Part shown: positions 8,154-15,376 of the stretch, in pieces | Layout of the letters: each line of letters starts with the position of its first letter | How positions within the stretch are numbered: the stretch's first letter is position 1 | NCBI RefSeq assembly: GCF_016863655.1 | Contig: NZ_BOPH01000028.1 | Span: 1 to 62,900, forward strand | Direction of reading: 5' to 3' | Length of the DNA: 62,900 nt | Origin: Virgisporangium ochraceum | GTDB taxonomy: Bacteria; Actinomycetota; Actinomycetes; Mycobacteriales; Micromonosporaceae | Made by a program: the position numbers and the translations under genes | Notes under the pieces: generated by a model | Database searches by the model: none | What the model was told of the DNA's origin: nothing | The model's input: the letters and a program-made list of their open reading frames with translations, nothing else

Positions 8154-9301
8154 TGCGCCTGCACCACCGCGACGGCACCGTGGTGCACCTGTCGTACTGC
8201 ACCAACGTGCACGCCGCGGAGGACCTCGCCGGCATCGTCGCCCAGTTCGACACGTTCGCGCTGCCGATCCGGCTGCGGCTGGGCAGTTCCGTGCTCGGCC
8301 TCGGGCTGTGGCTCGCGGCACCGGTCGCGGCCGAGCTCGCCGCCGACCCGCGGGCCCGGCGCTGGCTCAAGGGCGCGCTCGACGAACGCGGCCTGGAGGT
8401 GGTGACCCTCAACGGCTTCCCGTACGCCGCGTTCCAGGACCCGGTGGTCAAGTACGCGGTCTACCGGCCCGACTGGACCGAGCCGCAGCGGCTGCGGTAC
8501 ACGGTGAACCTGGCGACGGTCCTGGCCGACCTGCTGCCCGACGACGCCGTCCGGGGCTCCATCTCGACGCTGCCGCTGGCCTGGCGCACCCCGTGGACGC
8601 CGGAGCGGTCCGACGCCTGCCGCCGCTCGCTGAACCTCCTCGCCCGTGAGCTGGCCGCGCTGGAGAGCCGCACCGGCCGGCTGATCCGCATCGCGGTGGA
8701 GCCCGAGCCCGGCTGCGTCGTCGAGAGCACGACGCAGGCCGCCACCGAACTGTCCGGTGTGGACACCCGGTACATCGGGGTGTGCCTGGACCTCGCCCAC
8801 CTGGCGTGCGCGTGGGAGGAGCCGGCCGCCGCGCTGGGCCGGCTACGCGAGGCCGGCCTGCCGGTGGTGAAGACCCAGGTGTCGGCGGCGCTGGAGAGCA
8901 CCGACCCGGCCCGCGACCGCGACGCGCTGGGCGGCTACGTCGAGCCGCGGTTCCTGCACCAGACCCGCGGCTGGGACGGGATGTCGGCCGACGACCTGCC
9001 CGAGGCGCTCGGCAGCACGTCGAGCTCGCCGTGGCGGGTGCACTACCACGTCCCGCTGCACGCCGACCCGGTGCCGCCGTTGCGCGCGACGACGGGTGTG
9101 CTCACCGAGTCGCTGGAGGTGCTGCTCGGCGGCTCCGAGGCCGGCTGCGACCACCTCGACGTCGAGACCTACACCTGGAACGTGCTGCCGCCGGGATCGC
9201 GCCCGGAGACGCCCACGCAACTGGCCGCCGGCATCGCCGCCGAGCTCGCGTGGGCCCGCGACCGCCTCACCGACCTCGACCTGAAGGAGCTGCCGTCGTG
9301 A
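8153..9301 (+). CDS. eboE: Metabolite traffic protein EboE
   Basis: 382 residues, a second TIM-barrel protein in this cluster. The opening LSYCTNVHAAEDL, a central RIAVEPEPGCVVES, CLDLAHLACAWEE and a C-terminal VETYTWNVLP are EboE hallmarks. The glutamate of EPEPG and the aspartate and histidine of LDLAH match the metal positions of the xylose-isomerase fold and echo EPEPGML and LDIGH in the isomerase at 5840-6697, so the two barrels are related. The start overlaps the EboB stop (TGATG) and the end overlaps the GTG of the next gene (GTGA). Confidence 0.88.
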   Translation: MRLHHRDGTVVHLSYCTNVHAAEDLAGIVAQFDTFALPIRLRLGSSVLGLGLWLAAPVAAELAADPRARRWLKGALDERGLEVVTLNGFPYAAFQDPVVKYAVYRPDWTEPQRLRYTVNLATVLADLLPDDAVRGSISTLPLAWRTPWTPERSDACRRSLNLLARELAALESRTGRLIRIAVEPEPGCVVESTTQAATELSGVDTRYIGVCLDLAHLACAWEEPAAALGRLREAGLPVVKTQVSAALESTDPARDRDALGGYVEPRFLHQTRGWDGMSADDLPEALGSTSSSPWRVHYHVPLHADPVPPLRATTGVLTESLEVLLGGSEAGCDHLDVETYTWNVLPPGSRPETPTQLAAGIAAELAWARDRLTDLDLKELPS

Positions 9302-10668
9302 CGCAGCCTGTACTCGTTCTCGACGTCGTCGGGCTGACGCCCCGCCTCCTGGAGCACATGCCGCGCCTGCGGAAGCTGGCGTCCCAGGGCTGGCAGGCCC
9401 CACTGGGGACGGTGCTGCCGGCGGTGACGTGCTCGGTGCAGTCGACGTTCCTCACCGGCGCGCTGCCCGCCGAACACGGGATCGTGGGCAACGGCTGGTA
9501 CTTCCGCGACCTCGGCGAGGTCTTCCTGTGGCGCCAGCACAACGGGCTCGTCGGCGGCGAGAAGCTGTGGCACGCGGCCCGCAAGCGGAAGCCGGAGCTC
9601 ACCGTCGCCAACGTGTGCTGGTGGTACGCGATGGGCGCCGACGTCAACTGGACGGTCACCCCCCGGCCGGTGTACCACGCCGACGGCCGCAAGGACCCCG
9701 ACTGCTACACGGACCCACCCGAGCTGCACGACGACCTGACCGACGCCCTGGGCACGTTCCCGTTGTTCAGCTACTGGGGTGCCGGCGCCGGCATCGCGTC
9801 GTCCGCCTGGATCGTGAAGGCGGCGCAACGCATCCGCGACCGGCACAACCCCGACCTGACCCTGGTGTACGTGCCGCACCTCGACTACGACCTGCAGCGG
9901 TTCGGCCCCGACTCCCCCATGGCCGCGAAGGCGGCCGCCGACCTCGACGAGACGATGACCCCGCTGCTCGACGCGGCGTCGGACGCGACGGTCGTGGTGC
10001 TGTCGGAGTACGGCATCACGCCCGTGTCGCGGCCGGTCGACATCAACCGGGCGCTGCGCGCCGAGGGCCTGCTGCACGTCTACACGCAGGCCGGCATGGA
10101 GTACCTCGACCCCTGGACGTCGCGGGCGTTCGCGGTGGCCGACCACCAGGTCGCGCACGTCTACGTGCGCGATCCGGCCGACGTGCCGGCCGTGGCCAAG
10201 CTGTGCGCGGGAGTCGCGGGCGTCGCCGAGGTGCTGGACCAGGACGGAAAGGCGGCACACGGCCTGAACCACGACCGCGCCGGCGATCTGGTGCTGGTGG
10301 CCGGGCCCGACTCCTGGTTCACCTACTACTACTGGCTCGACGACGCCCGCGCGCCCGACTTCGCGACGCTGGTGGAGATCCACCGCAAGCCCGGATACGA
10401 CCCGGCCGAGCTCTTCTTCGACCCGGCCAACCCCGGCGCCGCCAAGGCCCGGGCGGCCAAGGCGCTGCTCCGCAAGAAGCTCGGCATGCGGTACCTGATG
10501 TCGGTGGTCGGTCTCGACGCCGGCGCGAAGGCCGTCCGCGGCTCGCACGGCCGGCTCCCCGACGACCCGCGCGACGCGCCGGTGATCCTCTGCTCCGACC
10601 CGTCGTCGGCGCGCACGGAGGTGGCCGCCACGGAGGTCAGGGACCTCCTTCTCGGAATGCTTCAGTAG
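9298..10668 (+). CDS. Alkaline-phosphatase-superfamily phosphodiesterase (nucleotide pyrophosphatase type), EboF-like
   Basis: 456 residues, type I phosphodiesterase/nucleotide pyrophosphatase fold. A metal-binding aspartate is in LDVVGL at the very N-terminus, the probable nucleophile threonine lies in PAVTCSVQST (about residue 42), and further ligands are in YVPHLDYD, SEYGI and VADHQVAH. No signal peptide is visible, so it appears cytoplasmic. The GTG start overlaps the EboE stop (GTGA); it closes the ebo-type cluster. Its 3-prime end overlaps the convergent gene at 10662 by 7 bases. Likely job by family: cleaving a phosphodiester or nucleotide-activated intermediate. Confidence 0.83.
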   Translation: MTQPVLVLDVVGLTPRLLEHMPRLRKLASQGWQAPLGTVLPAVTCSVQSTFLTGALPAEHGIVGNGWYFRDLGEVFLWRQHNGLVGGEKLWHAARKRKPELTVANVCWWYAMGADVNWTVTPRPVYHADGRKDPDCYTDPPELHDDLTDALGTFPLFSYWGAGAGIASSAWIVKAAQRIRDRHNPDLTLVYVPHLDYDLQRFGPDSPMAAKAAADLDETMTPLLDAASDATVVVLSEYGITPVSRPVDINRALRAEGLLHVYTQAGMEYLDPWTSRAFAVADHQVAHVYVRDPADVPAVAKLCAGVAGVAEVLDQDGKAAHGLNHDRAGDLVLVAGPDSWFTYYYWLDDARAPDFATLVEIHRKPGYDPAELFFDPANPGAAKARAAKALLRKKLGMRYLMSVVGLDAGAKAVRGSHGRLPDDPRDAPVILCSDPSSARTEVAATEVRDLLLGMLQ

Positions 10669-11060
10669 ATCTCGACGTTCGTCAGCTCCGCGGGTGACGG
10701 CAGCGCCGGCCGCAGGCCGTCATCCTCGTACACCTCGAGCTCGTCGATCACTCCCTGCAGCACGTGCACGACGATCTCGACGTCGCCGCCGTACCCGTGC
10801 ACGCCGAAGTAGTCGTCGCGGCCGTACCTGCTGAACCTCGCCATGTCCACTGTGGACAGCCGCGGCCCGGTGACGCGCAGCCCGGCCGACGGGCACCCGC
10901 ACGAACACGCCGACCAGACCACCGCCGTGCTGGCCTGCGCCCGCAGGTCGTCGTGGCCGGTACGGTCGACGAGCGCGTCGAGCAACGCGCGTTCGGCGGT
11001 GGAGAGCGGACGTGGCTCCGCCAGCGGGACCATGACGGGAGCGGTCTCGGACACACCCAT
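10662..11060 (-). CDS. Hypothetical protein with Cys-rich CSCGCPS motif
   Basis: 132 residues, not recognised. The ATG at 11060 is preferred over an upstream TTG at 11078; neither has a strong ribosome site. The only notable motif is WSACSCGCPSAG near residues 49-60, which could bind a metal, followed by an acidic C-terminal half (HVLQGVIDELEVYEDDG). Codon use resembles the neighbours. It runs convergently against the ebo cluster with a 7-base overlap and is divergent from rho. Confidence 0.6.
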   Translation of the reverse strand: MGVSETAPVMVPLAEPRPLSTAERALLDALVDRTGHDDLRAQASTAVVWSACSCGCPSAGLRVTGPRLSTVDMARFSRYGRDDYFGVHGYGGDVEIVVHVLQGVIDELEVYEDDGLRPALPSPAELTNVEIY

Positions 11061-11285
11061 ACCGTAACGTGTGGACAAGCAGCCATCACCGAGCTACTCT
11101 CGGCGCAGTACCACCGGATGCCGGCGCACGATTCAGCGAATGACACAGCGCCCCCGGTTGGGTTTCTCCCGGTTTCGCACTCTTTCACCTGTGTATTTCC
11201 CCGGAAGACGAAACCGTTCTGAAACGCCACCGTGCGACCGTCGAGGTGCGCACGGCTGGTTCACCTTCCGCGCAACGGAGAACGC

Positions 11286-12431
11286 ATGACAATCACCGAA
11301 GTTCCCCGGCGGCGCCGTACCCGCGCCGCCAGCACACCCGCCACCACCACGGACGCACCATCGGTCACCGGCATCGTGGCCGTCCACCGTGGCAAGGCGT
11401 CGCTGCGCCTCAACGGTCTTCTCCCCCACCGCGACGAGCCGCGGATCCCGCAGAACCTCCAGGACCGCTTCGACCTGCGTCCCGGAGACCTGGTCGACGC
11501 GACCGTCCACAATGGCGCGCTCACGGAGGTCCACTCGATAAACGGCCGTGCGCCCGGCGGACGCCGGCGCCCCGCCTTCGACGCCCTCTCGGCCACCCAC
11601 CCCGACGAACGGATCCGGCTCGAGACCGAGCCGCACCTGATGACCACGCGGGTCATCGACCTCGTGATGCCGCTGGGCAAGGGGCAGCGCGCGCTGATCG
11701 TCGCTCCGCCCAAGGCGGGCAAGACCACCGTGCTGCGCGACATCGCCAACGCCGTGTCGCGCAACCATCCCGAGTGCCACCTGATCGTGCTGCTCGTCGA
11801 CGAACGGCCGGAGGAGGTCACCGAGTGGCGGAGGACGGTGCGCGGCGAGGTCGTCGCGTCGACGTTCGACCGCTCGCCGGCCGACCACATCGCGGTCGCC
11901 GACCTCACGATCGAGCGCGCGAAGCGCATGGTGGAACTCGGCCGCGACGTCGTGGTCATCGTCGACTCCATCACGCGGCTCGGCCGCGCGCACAACAACG
12001 CCGCGCCCGGCGGCGGCCGCACGCTCACCGGCGGCATCGACTCGGCGGCGCTGCAGGCACCGAAACGGTTGCTGGGAGCCGCCCGCAACACCGAGTCGGC
12101 CGGTTCGCTCACGGTCGTCGCGAGCGCGCTCGTCGAGACCGGATCGGCCGGCGACAAGCTGCTCTTCGAGGAGTACAAGGGCACCGGCAACGCCGAACTG
12201 CGGCTCGACCGGCAGATCGCCGAGCGCCGCGTGTTCCCGGCCGTCGACGTCAACGCGTCCGGCACCCGCCGTGAAGACCTTCTTCTGGACCCGCGTGAGC
12301 TCACCGCCACACACGCGCTGCGCCGGGCACTCGCCCAGCTCCCCGCGCCCCAGGCCCTCGACCAGTTGCTCGACCGGCTGCGCCGCACGCAGTCGAACGC
12401 GGAGTTCCTGTACCGCCTCACCGCCCGCTGA
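11286..12431 (+). CDS. rho: Short transcription termination factor Rho paralogue
   Basis: 381 residues. The hexameric RecA-like ATPase core is complete: Walker A APPKAGKTT (about residue 142), LLVDERPEEVTEW, Walker B VVVIVDSITRLGRAHN, Q-loop LTGGIDSAAL, R-loop region GSAGDKLLFEEYKGTGNAEL and the final FPAVDVNASGTRRE. The N-terminal helical Rho_N subdomain and the long basic/acidic insertion usual in actinobacterial housekeeping Rho are absent, and the cold-shock-like RNA domain has ASLRLN where FGFLR is normal. It is therefore probably a second Rho with altered RNA recognition. The ATG at 11286 has a GGAG site. The 225-bp region before it has no gene. Confidence 0.85.
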   Translation: MTITEVPRRRRTRAASTPATTTDAPSVTGIVAVHRGKASLRLNGLLPHRDEPRIPQNLQDRFDLRPGDLVDATVHNGALTEVHSINGRAPGGRRRPAFDALSATHPDERIRLETEPHLMTTRVIDLVMPLGKGQRALIVAPPKAGKTTVLRDIANAVSRNHPECHLIVLLVDERPEEVTEWRRTVRGEVVASTFDRSPADHIAVADLTIERAKRMVELGRDVVVIVDSITRLGRAHNNAAPGGGRTLTGGIDSAALQAPKRLLGAARNTESAGSLTVVASALVETGSAGDKLLFEEYKGTGNAELRLDRQIAERRVFPAVDVNASGTRREDLLLDPRELTATHALRRALAQLPAPQALDQLLDRLRRTQSNAEFLYRLTAR

Positions 12432-12434
12432 GGT

Positions 12435-12465
12435 TTGACTTCGAGCGAACTCGAAGTCGTACGGT
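12435..12465 (+). promoter_or_regulatory. MerR-type promoter with 19-bp spacer and dyad
   Basis: -35 TTGACT (12435-12440), a 19-base spacer and -10 TACGGT (12460-12465). The spacer region contains a perfect inverted repeat, GACTTCGAG (12437-12445) and CTCGAAGTC (12450-12458) around CGAA. Over-long 19-bp spacing with a dyad between the boxes is the hallmark of promoters activated by MerR-family regulators. The expected start of transcription falls at or next to the ATG at 12473, so the mRNA should be leaderless. No merR gene lies in the window. Confidence 0.75.
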
Positions 12466-12472
12466 CCTCCCC

Positions 12473-13426
12473 ATGGAAACGAGGACCTTCGGACGGCTCG
12501 GCAGTGTCAGCGCACTCACCCTCGGCGGTGGCGGCATCGGTCAGGTGTGGGGCAGCACCGACCGGGCGGAGGCGGTGGCCACCGTCCACGCGGCCATCGA
12601 CGCCGGCATCACCCATCTCGACCTGGCGCCCAGCTACGGCGACGACTTCGAGTCCGAGCGCGTGGTCGGCGACGCGCGTCCACCGGCCGACATCCTGGTG
12701 ACGACGAAGGTGCAGCTTCCCGAGCGCCGGATCGACGACCCGGTGGCCGAGATGCGGCGCAGCCTGCGGGCGAGCCTGTCACGCATCGGCCGCGACCACC
12801 TCGACCTGTACCTCCTGCACACCCAGCTCGACCCCGACGACCGGTCGGTGTCGGCGCCGGACAACGTGAGCTGGAGCCGCTACCGCGACGTCATCGTCCC
12901 CGAGTTCGAGCGGATGCGCGCGGCCGGGTCGATCCGGGCGTGGGGCATCACCGGTGTCGGCGTCCCGCGCCAGGTACTCGACGCGGTCACCACCGACCCG
13001 AAGCCCGACGCGGCCCAGGTGGTCGTCAACGCCCTCGACATGAGCGGCGACATGTGGCCCTACGGCGCCGCGGACGAGCCGCGCAACCCGGAGATCGTGT
13101 CGGCCGCCGCCGGCGCGGGGGTGTCGGTGATCGCCATCCGCGCGGTCGCGGCCGGTTCGCTGACCGCGTCGGTCGACCGTCCACTGGAGACGGCCCACCC
13201 GGCCGCCCGCGACTTCGCGCGGGCCGAGCCCTTCCGCAAGCTGGCCGCCGAGCTCGGCCAGCCGGCGGCGGTGCTCGCCCACCGGTACGCGCTGAGCGTT
13301 CCCGGTGTCACGACCGTGGTGCTGGGCGTCAAGAACCGCGCCGAGCTCGACGAGTGCGTCGCCGCCGCGGAGCGCGGACCGCTGTCGGCCGAGGAGCTGG
13401 CGGCGGTGGACGCCCTGCGCGGGTAA
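12473..13426 (+). CDS. Aldo/keto reductase
   Basis: 317 residues, TIM-barrel NADPH-dependent aldo/keto reductase. The catalytic set is visible: aspartate in THLDLAPSYGDDF, tyrosine in the same segment, lysine in VTTKVQLPE and histidine in YLLHTQLD. The C-terminal VPGVTTVVLGVKNRAEL is the usual nucleotide-binding end. It reduces carbonyl compounds; the natural substrate cannot be told. It follows rho by 41 bases but has its own MerR-type promoter, suggesting induction by a small aldehyde, quinone or drug-like molecule. It converges on the response regulator gene with 7 bases between the stops. Confidence 0.88.
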   Translation: METRTFGRLGSVSALTLGGGGIGQVWGSTDRAEAVATVHAAIDAGITHLDLAPSYGDDFESERVVGDARPPADILVTTKVQLPERRIDDPVAEMRRSLRASLSRIGRDHLDLYLLHTQLDPDDRSVSAPDNVSWSRYRDVIVPEFERMRAAGSIRAWGITGVGVPRQVLDAVTTDPKPDAAQVVVNALDMSGDMWPYGAADEPRNPEIVSAAAGAGVSVIAIRAVAAGSLTASVDRPLETAHPAARDFARAEPFRKLAAELGQPAAVLAHRYALSVPGVTTVVLGVKNRAELDECVAAAERGPLSAEELAAVDALRG

Positions 13427-13433
13427 CGGGTTC

Positions 13434-14099
13434 TCAGTCGGCGGTCAGGCCGGCGTCGTGGACGAGCAGCGCGATCTGGGTGCGGTTGTTGAGGCCGAGC
13501 TTGGTGAGGATCGACGACACGTGCGCCTTCACGGTGCCGATGCCCATGAACAGCTCCTCGCCGATCTCCGCGTTGGACCGCCCCCGGCCCACGGCCATGG
13601 CGACGTCGCGTTCCCGGTCACTCAGCCGGGCCAGCGTCTGCCGGGCGCGGCGGTACCGGTCGTTCACCCCGGTGACCCCGACGTGGGCGATCAGCCGCCG
13701 CGTGACCGCCGGGGACAGGATCGGCTCCCCTGCGGCCACGCGGTGGATCGCGCGCAGGATCTCCGCCGGCGGCGTGTCCTTCAACAGGAAGCCGCTGGCG
13801 CCCGCGCGCAGCGCCCGCAGCACGTACTCGTCGGCCTGGAAGGTGGTCAGCACGATCACCTCGGGCGGGTCGGGGCGCACGCGCAGCAGCTCGGTGGCGG
13901 TGAGACCGTCGAGCCGGGGCATCCGGATGTCCATCAGCACGACGTCGGGGCGGTGCTCGTCGACGGCCCGGGCCACCTCGGTGCCGTCGGCCGCCTCGCC
14001 GACGAGGGTGATGTCGGGCGTGGTGTCGAGGATCAGCGCGAGACCGGCCCGCACGAGCGGGTCGTCGTCGACGACCAGGACGCGCACAGCGTCGGTCAC
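13434..14099 (-). CDS. NarL/LuxR-family response regulator
   Basis: 221 residues. The receiver domain begins VRVLVVDDD with the phosphorylatable aspartate in VVLMDIRMP; threonine of LTTF and lysine of LLKDTP complete the site. A LuxR helix-turn-helix is at the C-terminus (LSDRERDVAMAVGRGRSNAEIG). The GTG at 14099 forms a GTGA overlap with the kinase stop; an in-frame GTG nine bases further up is a less likely start. It is the partner of the kinase at 14096-15247. The divergent inverted repeat at 15309-15338 is the best candidate binding site. Confidence 0.88.
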   Translation of the reverse strand: MTDAVRVLVVDDDPLVRAGLALILDTTPDITLVGEAADGTEVARAVDEHRPDVVLMDIRMPRLDGLTATELLRVRPDPPEVIVLTTFQADEYVLRALRAGASGFLLKDTPPAEILRAIHRVAAGEPILSPAVTRRLIAHVGVTGVNDRYRRARQTLARLSDRERDVAMAVGRGRSNAEIGEELFMGIGTVKAHVSSILTKLGLNNRTQIALLVHDAGLTAD

Positions 14100-15247
14100 G
14101 GGGCCCACGGCAGCCAGGCCCGGAGCTCGAAGTCGCCGGCCGCCGTGCGGCCGTGCTCCAGCCGTCCGCCGGCGAGACCGGCCCGCTCGGCGAGCCCGAC
14201 GATGCCGCTGCCCGCGCCGGGCACCGCGGTGGCGTGCGCCGCGTCGCCCGGGAACGGGTTGCGGACCGCGACGGTCAGCCCGTCGCCCCGGCGGCCGCTC
14301 ACGCTGACCGACACGTCGGCGCCGTGGGCGTGCTTGCGCGCGTTGGTCAGCCCCTCCTGCACGATCCGGTAGGCACTGCGCCCGACCGCGACCGGCACCG
14401 TCGCGGCCTCGGCGACCCGGCAGTCCAGCTCGACGCGGGTACCGGCCCGCCGCGCCTCGGCGGCCAGCTCGGGCAGGTCGGCCAGCGTCGGCTGGGGCCG
14501 GTCCGGCTCGTCACCGGTCCAGTCGGCACCGGCCGGTTCGGCGCGGAGCACCCCGATCACCGTGCGCAGCTCCTCCAGGGCCTGGTGGGCACTGTCCCGG
14601 ATGACGCCCGCGGCCCGGGCGACCTCCTCCGCCGGTCGGTCGGGACGCAGCTCCAGCGCGCCGGCGTGCAGGCTCACCAACGAGATCCGGTGGGCGAGCA
14701 CGTCGTGCATCTCCCGCGCGATGCGCAACCGCTCCTGCCGGCGGGCCTGCTCGACCTGGTCGACCTCGGCCCGCCGGTCGCGTTCCCGCACCGACCGGGC
14801 GAGCTGGCGGCGGGCCCGGACATACATGCCCCACGCCACGACCGTCGAGAAGAACACCACGCTGAGCCCGGCCTGCCACAGGGCCGTCGACGTGTCGAGC
14901 CCGACCAGCACGCTGCCGACACAGGCGGCCACCGCACCGGCCGCGACCGCCGCGGCCACCGCGAACCGCCGGTGCACCGCCACGGTGAACAACGCGATGA
15001 ACAGCGCGAAGGCGGCCGCACCCGACACCAGGGCACATACGACGCAGGTGACCGCGAAGCCGACCGGCCAGCGCCGGCGCAGCCACACGCCGAGGCTGCA
15101 CAGCACCCCGACCGTGACGTCGAGCGCGAGCGGCACCGGGCCGAACCGTTGACCGTCGACCCCGGCGATCACCGCGAACGCGACGGCGAGCAGGAAGCAG
15201 GCGACGTCGACCGCCCAATCGCGCGGCGACCGGACCGGGTTCCTCAT
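14096..15247 (-). CDS. Sensor histidine kinase (HisKA_3 type)
   Basis: 383 residues. An N-terminal block of four or five hydrophobic segments (about residues 15-150) is followed by a coiled linker and the phospho-acceptor motif REMHDVLAHRISLV, then HATPase motifs (GLTNARKHAHG; GSGIVGLAERAGLAGG). This is a NarL-partner kinase of the kind often paired with ABC or MMPL transporters. The ATG at 15247 is preceded by a TACGGT box six bases away, so a leaderless transcript is likely. It is divergent from the MMPL transporter across 129 bases. Confidence 0.88.
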   Translation of the reverse strand: MRNPVRSPRDWAVDVACFLLAVAFAVIAGVDGQRFGPVPLALDVTVGVLCSLGVWLRRRWPVGFAVTCVVCALVSGAAAFALFIALFTVAVHRRFAVAAAVAAGAVAACVGSVLVGLDTSTALWQAGLSVVFFSTVVAWGMYVRARRQLARSVRERDRRAEVDQVEQARRQERLRIAREMHDVLAHRISLVSLHAGALELRPDRPAEEVARAAGVIRDSAHQALEELRTVIGVLRAEPAGADWTGDEPDRPQPTLADLPELAAEARRAGTRVELDCRVAEAATVPVAVGRSAYRIVQEGLTNARKHAHGADVSVSVSGRRGDGLTVAVRNPFPGDAAHATAVPGAGSGIVGLAERAGLAGGRLEHGRTAAGDFELRAWLPWAP

Positions 15248-15308
15248 GGCGACACCGTACGGCGGCTGGCCGTCCGGCCGCATCCGACCAAAGTTCATCG
15301 CCGGAGCG

Positions 15309-15338
15309 GTCCAAAGTCGGCGGGTCCGGCCTTTGGAC
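15309..15338. promoter_or_regulatory. Inverted repeat, probable NarL/LuxR operator
   Basis: GTCCAAAG (15309-15316) and CTTTGGAC (15331-15338) are perfect 8-base arms around a 14-base spacer, midway between the kinase and the MMPL transporter. A further half-site CCAAAGT at 15288-15294 repeats the left arm (CCAAAGT, 15311-15317) 23 bases away, about two helical turns. Placement suggests that the neighbouring response regulator controls the transporter and its own operon. Confidence 0.6.
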
Positions 15339-15376
15339 AGCAGCGGCGGACCCGCCGCCGGTCCGACGCTTACGGC

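Noticed and set aside
12437..12458. Reading the perfect dyad after rho as a Rho-gene terminator
   Set aside because: It coincides exactly with a 19-bp-spaced promoter and lacks a T-run; a MerR operator explains position and spacing better.
14153..15376. Upstream extension of the MMPL frame by some 400 codons
   Set aside because: The extension is antisense to the histidine kinase and has no domain content; the family start and the spacing of the divergent operator place the start at 15377.
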